Source: Brachionus manjavacas
Taxonomy: Eukaryota > Rotifera > Eurotatoria > Ploima > Brachionidae
NCBI GenBank assembly: GCA_019054805.1
Contig: JAHQIY010000011.1
Coordinates: 3,167,001 to 3,231,000 of the forward strand
Direction of reading: 5' to 3'
DNA length: 64,000 bases
Position numbers and translations under genes: made by a program
The notes under the pieces: model-generated
Told to the model about the DNA's origin: nothing
What the model saw: only the letters and a program-made list of their open reading frames with translations
Databases searched by the model: none
Shown here: one piece after another, positions 1 through 10,110 of the stretch
How positions within the stretch are numbered: the first letter of the stretch is position 1
Layout of the letters: every line of letters begins with the position of its first letter

Positions 1-130
1 TGGTCCGAATTATCTTGCTTTCTAACTTTCATCCCTTTTTCTATTTTCGAACTAATGTTCCTTTTTTATTTTTGTAATTTTATTTTTAGATAATAATTTT
101 TCATTTTTTAAAAAAACACAAAAACACAAA
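1..130 (+). repeat. Non-LTR retrotransposon 3' end, cut by window edge
   Basis: The first 130 bases match 61973-62103 almost base for base over the non-A/T-run parts. At 61973 the copy follows directly on a decayed reverse transcriptase reading frame. I infer that both are the 3' untranslated end of the same LINE family, and that the coding part of this copy lies left of the window. The tract ends in an A-rich stretch. Confidence 0.6.
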
Positions 131-733
131 AAAAAATTTTATCTTTATTTTCTTTTACTTCTCCTTAAAGGAGGTTAATTCAATTCAATAATAAATAAAT
201 TAATTTGAAAATCAACAACAAAAAAAATCAGTGTTTCTCTTCAACTTCATTTTTGTTTCACTTTAAAATTTTGTTTCAAATTACTTAATCATTCCAAGTA
301 AAAATAATTTATTGATATTTTTCACATAAAAACATTTTCTGCTAATAAATAAGTCTATTTTCTATGAAATTTGATACATTTTTAAATGCAAATATATTGT
401 GATCATAAATATACAAAAAAACAAAAAACTCAAAGAAAGATCTTGAAAATCATATAGAAATTTTCCAAATCAAACATATGTTCGCACAATACATAAAGTT
501 TTGAATAAAAGCTAAATTGAATAAAAAGCATATAATTTATTGATGAATTTTCTATGAATGCTTGTCAAAAAAAAAGCTAAAAGCAGAAGAGAAGACAATA
601 AATGGCGTGTCTTTAAGCTAAACGATTCACAACTTCATATTAAATTAAATTACCTTTAACTTAAAAATACTTAATTCTAAAATCAATAATTTCTTCTTCT
701 CTTAAACTCTTTTTAATCTTTTAAAGCATCAAA

Positions 734-791
734 AATCCGCGGTTACAGTGGTCCAAGCGAGGGCGTAAGCCATCCTCATGGACCTAGGATT
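734..791. ncRNA. GC-rich hairpin, possible structured RNA
   Basis: A 58-base island of normal GC content sits inside very AT-rich DNA and folds on itself. The outer arms AATCC (734-738) and GGATT (787-791) can pair. Inside them GGTCCA pairs with TGGACC, then GAGG with CCTC, then GC-GTAA-GC closes a tetraloop-like tip. The nested pairing and the sharp composition change suggest an RNA or element end. I do not recognise the family, and strand is undetermined. Confidence 0.3.
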
Positions 792-2001
792 GTTTTTTAA
801 ATAATTCAAAAAAAAATCCAAAATGAATAATTTTGCAAGTTTCTCTCCCAATTTCATAAAATTAAACTTACAAAATTCTCTTTAAGAATCAAACTCCACT
901 AAAACATAAATTATTAAATGGATATCCTTATGTTTATTAATTTCCACCAGGCAATACTGAAAAAAATAAGTCAAATAAACAATTCATCTTTTCTAGCTTT
1001 ATTTATTTATCTTTAAAAAAATTAAAAAAAATTTTTTTTATATAAAAGATATAAAAAACAGTAGAATAAAAAATAAACTTGAATATATTTTTCTTCTTCA
1101 ACCTTAGAAAATCTATTTTTTAGGTTGCAATAAAAGTTAGTCAATTTATAAAAGTTTTAACTCTCGATCCTAAAGTAACATTATTTTCAACCGAATATAG
1201 AAGACAAAATTTAAAAGACTTGAAATTATTTTTTTTACTTTTGCACAAGTTAATTGGTATTTTTATTTATATTTAAAAAAATCATTTTAAGTTTTTAAGA
1301 GACAAATGGCTTCTTAAATTTTTTTCAGAAACAAAATATCCAATTTTTCATTGATAGTATGCATATTTTATATTTTATAAAAATAAATTATTCATAAGGA
1401 ATTACAGAATAGAATTAAAATGAATGAGTTCAAACTGAAAAATTTTCTTGAATTTTCGAAAACCTTGAATCTTCAAAACATTTCAAAACTAGAATATAAA
1501 ATTGGGCATCGATTTTTTCTTGCCTATTTTTGGTATCTTTGATTAAACCTGCAACCAAAAAAATAAAAAAATTTTACCATCATTGAAAGCTTTATTTTAC
1601 AGAGATAATCAATTAGCTTTAACCTGATTGAATTTATTGAAATAAATAATCTAAACATTTATTAAAGTTAATAGCACAATTTAGCTGTTCATCCGCCCCC
1701 ACTTTTCAATGCAGCTTTGTTCCAAAATCTAATATTTTCTTGAAGAAAAATGCTTTTGGATGCTAAACACAGAACAGAACTTTTTAAATCATTCAATGCG
1801 AAACAATTAGATAATAATGCCAAGTATTTGCTAAAATTCGAGTATTCAATAAATATGGAATTGCTAAAGTTATACGAAAAGTAAATGGTATACTTTTTTA
1901 CATTAGAAAAGCAAAATTTTATAGAATTGAGAAGAACAAATTAAGTTTTCATAAATTTAACCTTAAAAAAAATTAAAAATAAGCTCTTTGACTTTGACTC
2001 T

Positions 2002-2007
2002 TTTATT
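2002..2007 (-). terminator. Poly(A) signal of the PPC-domain gene
   Basis: On the minus strand this is AATAAA, about 13 nt beyond the stop codon of the PPC-domain gene. Position and sequence fit a cleavage/polyadenylation signal, though AATAAA is common by chance in such AT-rich DNA. Confidence 0.4.
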
Positions 2008-2019
2008 TATGAAACAAAG

Positions 2020-2494
2020 TTAATTTCTTGGGTAGACTACCAGCTCATCGTAGCCTGAAGCCGAGTCGAATTCCCGCTTGAATGCCAGGTCTTCGCATTC
2101 GCCAATGACGATTTCGGCTGTGGTGAAAACATTCAGTTCGCCGAACACATGCCCGCCTAGAACTTGGCCATTTTTGGTCGAAAGCGATATGTGCAGGTGG
2201 TGGCCTCCGATGGAAGAAAGAGTGCCTACCAAAGACACGATTTCCATGTGCTCTTGGTAGACTTTTACCTTTGAAAATTAGAAAAATCCAAAATAAAAAA
2301 ACTGTAAAATTTACTTCATTTTCTTCTTGTCCCCCGAATGCCATGCGAACGGTGGCTTTGGTTAGACTGCCAACACAGGTCATTATAAAAGCTGATTTGA
2401 GGTCATTTTGCTTGACAAAATTGTCCAGCTCTTGGTACAAGTCTTGGTTGGGTCTCAAACGCAAAGCATATACTTTTAAGTTTGATTTAGACAT
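2020..2494 (-). CDS. PPC (DUF296) domain protein, two exons
   Basis: Exon 1 is 2315-2494 and exon 2 is 2020-2268, joined by a 46-nt GT-AG intron (donor GAA|GTAAAT, acceptor TTTTCAAAG) in phase 0, giving 142 residues. The protein is essentially one PPC domain (plants and prokaryotes conserved), the fold also called DUF296 or PD1-like. It starts with a short strand (KVYALRLRPNQDL), then an FIMTCVGSLTKATVR segment and the hallmark SIGGHHLHISLSTKNGQVLGG region (about residues 80-100) in which His residues cluster as in metal-binding family members. Related single-domain proteins occur in prokaryotes and some invertebrates, and in plants the domain is fused to AT-hooks. There is no AT-hook, signal peptide or membrane segment. 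The molecular role in animals is not known to me. ATG at 2494 opens the domain directly. The coding sequence is distinctly GC-richer than its surroundings and intact. Confidence 0.85.
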
Positions 2495-2560
2495 TTTAGA
2501 TTTTTTTTAAATTATGCTAGTTAAATTGAATGATAAGAATTTTTGGAAAATAAAAATAAA

Positions 2561-2631
2561 TGCACTGGCCGGGAATCGAACCCGGGCCGCCCGCGTGGCA
2601 GGCGAGCATTCTACCACTGAACCACCAGTGC
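2561..2631 (-). tRNA. tRNA-Gly (anticodon GCC)
   Basis: On the minus strand the sequence folds as a complete 71-nt cloverleaf including the discriminator A. It has a seven-base acceptor stem GCACTGG/CCAGTGC, an A-box (TGGTTCAGTGGTAGA), an anticodon loop CTGCCAC with GCC, and a T-arm with GGTTCGATTCC as B-box. CCA is not encoded, as expected for a eukaryotic nuclear tRNA. It differs from the common animal tRNA-Gly(GCC) by only a few compensated bases. It lies about 70 bp upstream of, and on the same strand as, the PPC gene. Confidence 0.95.
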
Positions 2632-2741
2632 TTATTAAATGAGGGTATGGCCCAAAATTTTAGATTTAAAAAATAAGAAAATCCATAGAATTTAGTTATT
2701 TTTTTAGTCAATATTTCGGAAATTGATAAAAATAATTTTAA

Positions 2742-2850
2742 CAGAGTTTTTCAAAAGTCAAGTCCACGTCCAGACTTGTATTGAAAAAAAAAATTTTGAA
2801 GTCCGAACTTGAGCTTTAATTTCCGAACTTGGGACTTTTTCTGAAAAAAT
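2742..2850 (+). repeat. AAGTC-rich terminal repeat fragment (hAT-like MITE family)
   Basis: It begins CAGAGTTTTTCAAAAGTC and continues with several AAGTC/GACTT-type words. It resembles the ends at 13873, 15482 (inverted), 33853, 34077 and 60698. No matching right end or target-site duplication was found, so this looks like a single broken end. Confidence 0.35.
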
Positions 2851-2899
2851 TATTGCCAAAATATCTAACGTCTTCCTCAATCTACCTAACATCCAACTC

Positions 2900-3150
2900 G
2901 CTCAATCCACTCAAGAATTTCTTGAGCTGAAAATTTAACATCCTTTACATCCACCAAAACAACACATTGTTTCCTTCCTGAAAGGCCTCCATCCATCCCT
3001 GAATCTTTACCTGTACCTTATATGTTTTCACTTTAAATATTGATTTTTTGTGAGGAACTTTATCTAAAGCTTTTGAAAAATCAGTATAAAACACATCAAC
3101 TGAATTCCATTTCATCAGAATTTTGTCACTAGATTCTGACATTCCAATAA
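2900..3150 (-). pseudogene. Reverse transcriptase palm fragment (CR1/Jockey-like)
   Basis: The minus frame reads VDVFYTDFSKALDKVPHKK, the catalytic A motif of non-LTR reverse transcriptases (F-x-D-F-S-K-A-x-D), followed by a K..W..AF..G-like stretch. Only about 65 residues are open, with no fingers or YADD box. It is a second copy of the family decayed at 3250-5010 on the same strand. Confidence 0.6.
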
Positions 3151-3249
3151 ATTAGTTCAACAAGCCCTTAGGGAAGTAAGTTGCTGCCTCGAAATTAAAA
3201 CATTCTTATAAAAAATATCTAATCCCTTATTATTCCTTCCTTTATTTTA

Positions 3250-5010
3250 CACTACACCGACTTATAGCTAGTAGGAGTAGTGGTAGCTTTAAAACTGCAG
3301 CATAAACTTTAATTTGATGACCTGTGGCATCTAATTCAAAAACCGCAGCCAATTTCGGTTTTTGAATTAGATGCCGAAATTCACTAAGTTAAGACGTGTG
3401 TCGAGTTTGATCTTAAATTGCTTGGTGGTATCTGAATAAAAAATATTGTCTTCTAATGAATTCCAATTGATAACAATTTAAGTCATGCTTTAAAGCCATT
3501 TACTGTCACTGTGTTGACAACAATTTGCGATAGAGTATTCCACTCTGAAACCACTCTGTTGGTCAGAAAGTTATATCTTGATGTAGCTTGTTTGCAAATT
3601 TATTTCTCTAGCTTCATGTTATGTTTTCCTTTCAGGTTCAGATTCAAACTTGTAGCCAGGTTCACACCTTTCATTTGGTTAATATTCTCATGATGGTTGA
3701 CCATTTTGAACATTTGAATAAGATCCCCTCTTGTTCTACGGTCTTCTCAGCTCAGTTAGTCCAGATACTTACAGCGTATTCAAGATGCGGTCGGACAAGT
3801 CCTTTGAATAAAAGTTTTAAAAGTTTCTTTCTCTAAACATACGAAGGCATTCCTGATCTAACCTAATACTCTTTTGGCTATAGATGCCGCAGACGAAAAT
3901 TGTTTATTCCATTTAAGGTCATTAAAGACAACAACAGCTAGGTATTTTTCTTCAACAGTTTCTTTAAGGGTCACTGCCCCATCCAAGTTTGGAACTGTAT
4001 ATACAGTTTTATTCCTATTTCAACCAATATTCATTGTTTTACACTTTATTACATTCAGTTCAATAGACCATATTGTTGTCCAGTTACCTAGTACGAAGAG
4101 ATCATTTTGAAGTTGAGTCGATCCTAATTCATTCTTTGCTTCCTGTTAAGAAGAAAAAATTTAATCCATTCAAATGGTTCATTTACAATACCATATGGCA
4201 AGTTTTTTTTCTATTTTACGTTTCTAGAAATAATTGCGTAATTACATTTCAAATTTTAACATGCTTAAGTACTTGCCAAATGCTCTTAATTTTCTTAAAA
4301 GTTTTCTTTGCGAAACTTTATCAAACGCCTTAGAAAAGTCAGTGTAAATGATTTCGATTAGGTTTCTTTTATCGACTTCATATGTTACTTTGTCAACAAA
4401 CTCAATTAGATTTGTGGTACATGATTTGTCTGGCATAAAACCATGCTGCTTCTCAATGATTAACTTGTTCATAAATAAGAAAGTCATAATTTTATCCCTT
4501 AAGATTTTCTCTATAACTTTACCAACTATCGTTGTTAATGAGACTGGTCGTTAATTTGAAATAACAGTTTCTGGCCCACTTTAATGCAGGGGTGAAACAT
4601 TAGCTTATTTCTAACAATCAGGCAAAGCACCATCAGAGTATGATTTGATAAAAATTTTGGATAAAGGTTTTGCTAAAGATGCGGCACAATTTTTAAGGAC
4701 CGATGCAACTACAGATCCAGCAGGCTTGTTTATGTCTAATTTTTTAAGTATTTATAAATATTTTCCGGGGTAAAGCTACCAAACGAGTTCAAGGTGATCT
4801 TATTTGTTCGCAACTGGAAGTCGGGTTGTTCATCAGTTTCTACTTGCGTAAATACAGATCTAAAGTACTGATTCAGATTATTTGATATTTCTTGATGATC
4901 GGTCATTGTTATTTAATTGCACTAATACCGTCCCTGAAGTTTCTCTTTGTGTTCATGTGAAAGTAGATTAACTTAGGGTTTTTTTCGCATGTTGTCTCAA
5001 ATTCCTTTGG
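3250..5010 (-). pseudogene. CR1-like non-LTR retrotransposon, decayed
   Basis: Reading down the minus strand one can follow a fingers segment (LDINKPAGSVVASVLKNCAA near 4730), RPVSLTTIVGKVIEKILRDKI (about 4550-4490), QHGFMPDKSCTTNL (about 4445-4405), the A motif EIIYTDFSKAFDKVSQRKLL (about 4355-4300), and the thumb/C-terminal pattern RRTRGDLIQMFKMVNHHENI (about 3750-3690) with TSRYNFLTNRVVSEWNTL (about 3580-3530). Frames change repeatedly and stops interrupt, and I could not find the YADD box, so part of the palm is lost. The order is that of CR1/Jockey-type enzymes. The 3' end near 3260 carries short CTACTA-type repeats like those ending the plus-strand CR1 copy at 19.2 kb. Confidence 0.75.
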
Positions 5011-5272
5011 AAACAGCTTACCGTCTTCTTAATTTGTTTTGAGCACTATATCTTGGTCATTTGATTAAGCCATAATTTGTTCTTTCTATCAACTATTTTT
5101 CTCCACTTATGGTTTCTTGTGTCTGATTGATAAAGATTGAAGATTAAGACAAGACAAGCATATGATTTTCTATTTAAAATAGTTCATGAATGACCTTTTA
5201 AAGAGAACTCAAACCAAAAAATCTTAATATTGCAAAATAAATGTATGAAAAAACAGTTACAAGACGAATAAA

Positions 5273-5484
5273 ATGGCGGATTTTAGGTCTGCTATTGGGT
5301 TAGGTTTGGTAAGAAAATTAATTGTGTAAACATGTTATTTTTATTGCTTTTCGTGATAGAGAAATCTATTATTGTTGAAATGCCGACTGTAGAGCATGCT
5401 GAAAATCAAATTTTAGTTAGTTCTAGTCAACAGCAAGTTCAAGCAAAGAGACCAAGAGGTAGACTAAGAAAAATTCATAATTGA
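5273..5484 (+). CDS. Possible two-exon gene for a small basic protein
   Basis: ATG at 5273 has an AAAATGG context. Exon 1 (5273-5308) ends TTTG|GTAAGA. A 53-nt intron then runs to an AG at 5361, and exon 2 (5362-5484) continues in phase 0 to TGA, for 52 residues. The product ends in a basic KRPRGRLRKIHN tail whose RPRGR core resembles an AT-hook. An alternative is a single-exon reading from ATG 5332 through the same exon 2 frame. The intron size matches the short introns of nearby genes. I do not recognise a family. It could be the terminal piece of a transposon gene or a chance open frame. Confidence 0.3.
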
Positions 5485-7387
5485 TAAAAATTTTAAATCT
5501 AAAATAAAAATTATGTTTAAAATTTTTTAATTTTATTAAAAGTTTGATAATTATAGATATTATATAAAATTTAAACGATCTAAATTTTTCAATTTTTTTA
5601 ATTTTTTTTTCAAATTTTAATTCAAATTTCAAATATTTCAAAAAATTGTGAATTGTTAGTTTTTAGTTTAACCAAAATAAATGATTTTTTTTGTAAAGCA
5701 TTTTTTTAAAGACTTTGGAATATTTTTTATAAAAATATAAATTAAAATTTTCAAAATTTTTTTCAACATTTCGTAATGAAGCCACATTAGTTCATTGTTA
5801 TATTTTTCGGACCATAATTATAACTAAAAAAATGATTTCCTTTAAAAAAATAGTAATTATAACAAAGATACATTTTTGCCTTGAAAGTATGATCAAATTT
5901 TAAATCAACTTTGAAGCTTTTTGCGTAAAAATTTTATCTCTATTTTTACTCAATTTCTAATAAAAAATAAACTAAAACTTCTAACTATTCTTGGTATTAA
6001 AATTTCTATTCATTCTGAAAGTCTTCTAATCGCTTTATTTAAAAGATGTTATCTAATATGATAAGTTGTTTTATAAAAGGCTAATTTACAAATTATTTTT
6101 TTTAGATTTTTCATTATGAAAATTTTGATCGCGAATCTAATAAAAATGAGTAAGAAAAATTATTTTGTGCATTTGATAACTTGAGCACTAAAGAAGCTTC
6201 TTTTAAAGAAATTTGAATTTGAAATACTAGCTAAGGGGTTATTTAATTATTCTTGACATTATCTTATATTTAAATAACATTGAATGAATTTTTTGTTTTT
6301 TAATTTTTCTGCAACAAAAAAAATTGTTTGATTAAATAATAAATTCATAAATATCAATATTTACATTTTAACTAAAAAATTTTTAAATTTTCGAGAATAT
6401 GTTCCTATTTTGAATGAATATTTAATGCACCATAAGGAACATATTCTGGTATTAAATTTTAAATACAAATTTAGGTGAAATCAATTTCTTTGTTTAATAA
6501 AACCACCGTTAAAAAATTATAATTATTTATTTTAAAAATAAACCGGTACCTAAAGTGGCACAAGTTGATTACATAAGTTTAAAAAAACCTTTTCTTAAAA
6601 AAAAGACGATTTCATCTTTGCTGTCTCTTAATTTTTAAAATTTTTTTTCGTATCTCTCTTAAAATGATTTATATTGATTAAGATTCAACATGTCAATAGT
6701 CAAAAATTTAATTAAAGATAGGACATTTAAATCACTGCTGTGATTTTAAGCTAAAAAGAAAATTATTGGAATAAATTACTTTTAATAACAATAAATCAGA
6801 TTTTGACATTAAAAAAATCAAGATAAGTTTTTGATTTAAATGTTTTGCTAGAGAAGCGGAAGAGAAATAAATTTTGAAGAATGTTAGTTTATAAATAAGC
6901 TTACCATAAAAATTAATGTAGGTTTTAATTTTTTGTTAAATTTTACCATCATTATTCGCGGGGTTAATAAATATAAAAAATTTTTGTAAAAAATACTCAG
7001 AGTAGTTTTTTTTATAAAAATGAGAAGCCTTAATGAAAATTATACGAAAAGTTTTTTTGGGCGAGGATTAAAAACAATTTAAAAGAGATAAAAAAAACAA
7101 TGTATTTCACAGATAAAAAGAAAAAATTTTTTCAAAATGAAATAAACTTATCGAAATCTGAAAATCACGTAAATAAATTTTTATAAAAGTTATGAATAAA
7201 TACATAAATATTTTAAGTCAATAATTTTAATAAAGTCTTTTTTTCATTTAAAACGAATTTTGAGTTTTAGTTTTTATTGACTAAAATTACTAATAGTTCA
7301 TTTTAAAATTTTCCATTGTTTAACCGAATATGACTAAAAACCGAACTGATTTGAAAGGGTCATAATTCTCAAATATTTATCAAATTC
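5485..7387. other. AT-rich non-coding stretch
   Basis: No open frame of interest, RNA gene or clear repeat is visible. Composition is extreme A/T with long homopolymers. Confidence 0.6.
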
Positions 7388-7700
7388 ATGCAGGGTTTTA
7401 ATCCTTATCCAGGCAATCGATATTTTGCTCATCCAGGTAGGCTATTTCACTTTTTGCGTAATGAGAAGACGCCAAGTCTTTCCAAAAAAGTACCGCCCTT
7501 CAGAATAGTGCTGTTTGATGAAAGGAATCCATCGCTTTTTGATGTATTCATTTTAGCATACATGTTGGTTGATTGCTAGCCCACTTTGCCTGAAGAAGAT
7601 TTTTGTGAAGTCTTTAGGAAACACTAATCCACTCAAGGAATTTTTTCTCAATTTTTTTTTATTTAAATTTTTAAGTTATTACAAAGAAAAGTCTTTCTCT
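7388..7700 (+). pseudogene. Coding relic with a second copy at 9960-10110
   Basis: The frame from 7388 reads 63 residues ending SLFDVFILAYMLVDC, stops at 7579, and continues past the stop with PTLPEEDFCEVF. The sequence from about 7565 to 7700 recurs at 9960-10110. There the same frame reads SVDCEPTFPVEDFCQKYFKV without the stop. Persistence of the protein pattern across two diverged copies suggests a degraded mobile-element or gene-family coding segment. I do not recognise it. Confidence 0.35.
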
Positions 7701-7859
7701 TTCAAATAATATAAGGTTATTTCGATTTACTTTAAAAATATATTTTAAATTTTACTTAAATTCTACTTAAATTTAAAAAAAATTAATGTCTAAAGTTTTT
7801 CAAAGAAAAATAAAAAATCTAAGTAGCTGTTTTTTTTTTAAAATAGGATTGCTTCATCT

Positions 7860-8260
7860 ATGGTTTTAAACTAATCGACAGAAGTCACAAGTCTACAGAA
7901 GTCCTGCTTTTAAGTCACAAGTCTTAGGTCAAGTCAATGATTTAATAAATCCATATTTGATACCAATTAAGTTGTTGCTTCCAAATTCCTGGCCGTTAAT
8001 CTTGACCTATGTGCTCTGTGAATGTAACCAGATTTAGAAAATAATTCTTTCAAATGGTCGAGATGAAGCAGGTATTGATAAACATTTTTGTGCTAGTCAT
8101 AAGTTTGTTTGATTTTGGTGACCTATTAATTTGTAAATTTTTGGTCATATAATATTTGACCCGAAAAAAAAATATCCGGTCACCAAACTGACATAAGTCA
8201 TCAGGTCACATATTACATGACCACCTTGGTCACATAACAGGCAAGACCCGAAAATTAAAA
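7860..8260. repeat. GGTCA/AAGTC-rich repeat patch
   Basis: The stretch carries many AAGTC, GGTCA and TGACC words, with partial inverted pairing between GGTGACC near 8115 and GGTCACC near 8177. It looks like the decayed ends of small inverted-repeat elements. No target-site duplication could be assigned. Confidence 0.3.
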
Positions 8261-8599
8261 TATAATTAGAAAATAAAAGCGGTTTGTTAATTAAGTTGAC
8301 TTTTTTTTCAAAATTTAAAAATGCCGTACTTAAAATTAGATTTATAGAATTTCTCTACTACAAACAATGTTCAATTTACATTTAAATGCAAAAAAAGCAG
8401 AAGAAAAAAGCTTCTATGGGATGAAAATGGAAAAATTATCAGACAGAATAAAAGTTAACATTTCATCTCTTGATCATTGATTTAGTTAAAACTCAAATTC
8501 AATTAGCGTATCGAAAAGAAAATTTTTTTAATAATTAATAATTAATAAATTAATTTTTTTTGCGTCTTGCTTAGAAAGTCTTTGTTAAAAGTAACTGGA

Positions 8600-9379
8600 T
8601 TTTTTTATAGGATTTTTTTTGTTTTTCTTTGGTCACTAATCCAAGAATACAAAACTTTAATGACTCAAAAGTTCCATCCTTCTTATAATCTCGATTGTTT
8701 AAGAAAATTTCTTTAATTTTATCGTTTATTTTTTCTTCGGGGTTTTTTTATGATTTAATTTTCACTTATTGGTAATTCGTTTAGTTCACTAAGAACAAAT
8801 TTCTTAATAGTATTTTTTTCATTTTGCCTTGATTCTTTTAAAAGACTTTCCAGAATTTCTCTTGGAAATTTATTGAATTAGCCTTTTCACAAAATTTAGT
8901 TTTCTTTTATTAACACCATTTTATTTGTTTCCATATCTAGGGCATGCATGAGTTTTGATCTTTTGGCTTTCTTCTGAGACTCATGATTCTTTTTATTATG
9001 GTTCCTTGAGTTGTTTTTAGCTTTCTTTTATCTATTTGATAAATTTTTAGTGCTTCACATCAGTAGGACAAGATAGGTCGACAGTATGTTTTGTAAAGCT
9101 GGACTTTATTTTGATTATGAGAATTCTGTCATTTATTCCAAGGGCTCCGATTGCATTTCGAGTCTTTATTGTATTTCTTATTCGTAGCTGTACATAATCA
9201 TCGTTTGTATTTTTCGAATTGATTAATACTCCACGATACTTGATTTTGTCATAAGTCTCGATCATTTTGGTATTCATAATAAGTGTTACTTTTTTATTTC
9301 TTTGGTTCTTGTTGCCAAATAAAATCAGTTGAGTTTTATCAGGATAAAACTTGATTATGAATAAAATTTTTTTATTCAT
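8600..9379 (-). pseudogene. Non-LTR reverse transcriptase C-terminal relic
   Basis: The open part (9379-9047) reads FYPDKTQLILFGNK, then YRGVLINSKNTNDDYVQLRIR, the region just downstream of the YADD box in many LINE polymerases (NPxKTQxxxFG). Below 9047 the similarity continues through several stops (RPILSYC, KTHACPRYG, VNKRKLNF), the connection/C-terminal part. The upstream palm is missing. Both the truncation and the multiple stops show it is dead. Confidence 0.6.
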
Positions 9380-9959
9380 AATTTGAGAGTAAAGACAATT
9401 TTATTGTTAGAGTAAAAGTTGAATTTGGGCTTTATTTTTGGAAAATATCCCATATTCAGGGTATTTTCTAGCTAATAAAATTTTAATTGTTATAACATAA
9501 AAACTATGTAATTTACTCTAAAAGAAAAAAGCCGGATATAGGATTAAAATTTAACTTAATTTTAGACTCAATTTTTGATTTGGGATTTACTCTTAGAGTC
9601 GTTAACATGGGGTTACGGTAATATTTTTAGGAGAAATTTTTTTTGAAAGCCTGCGAAAGTTTAAGCCGGTTTGTTCCATAGATAGAAAATAATTCTAATT
9701 TCTTCAAAGAAATTTTGTTAATGTCTTAAATAAACAAAAGACGGACTGAGAAATTTTACTTTTGAATGTTTGTATACAACAGCTGATAAAAGACAAATCA
9801 TAGAATTATTTCAGAAAAAATCTCATTTTAGTTTAATTGAATATAAAAAGGTATTGTTTTCTTGAAAAGATTTTAAAATAATATTTTTTTTCTGAATTTA
9901 AAACTAGCATTGATTCTTCATCGAGATTTGAACAATTTCTAAAATTTTATCTAACAAAC

Positions 9960-10110
9960 ATCTAGTCGGTTGATTGCGAGCCCACTTTCCCTGTAGAAGA
10001 TTTTTGTCAAAAATATTTTAAAGTCTTTAGTAAACACTTATTCACACGAAATATTTTTTCTCAAATTTTTTTTATTTAAATTTTTAAGTAAATACAAAGA
10101 AAAGTCTATT
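9960..10110 (+). repeat. Second copy of the 7565-7700 coding relic
   Basis: The sequence aligns with 7565-7700 with substitutions and small indels. Its frame reads SVDCEPTFPVEDFCQKYFKV. It ends in the same T-rich tract. Direct orientation, spacing 2.4 kb. Confidence 0.5.

Larger units (their letters stand above)
131..2019. other. AT-rich non-coding stretch
   Basis: I see no open frame, conserved motif or repeat that I can name here, except the GC-rich hairpin at 734-791 listed separately. The rest is A/T homopolymer-rich sequence typical of intergenic DNA in this window. Confidence 0.6.

Noticed and set aside
2078-2510. Plus-strand open frames across the PPC gene
   Set aside because: They are the antisense shadow of the two PPC exons and run through the intron.
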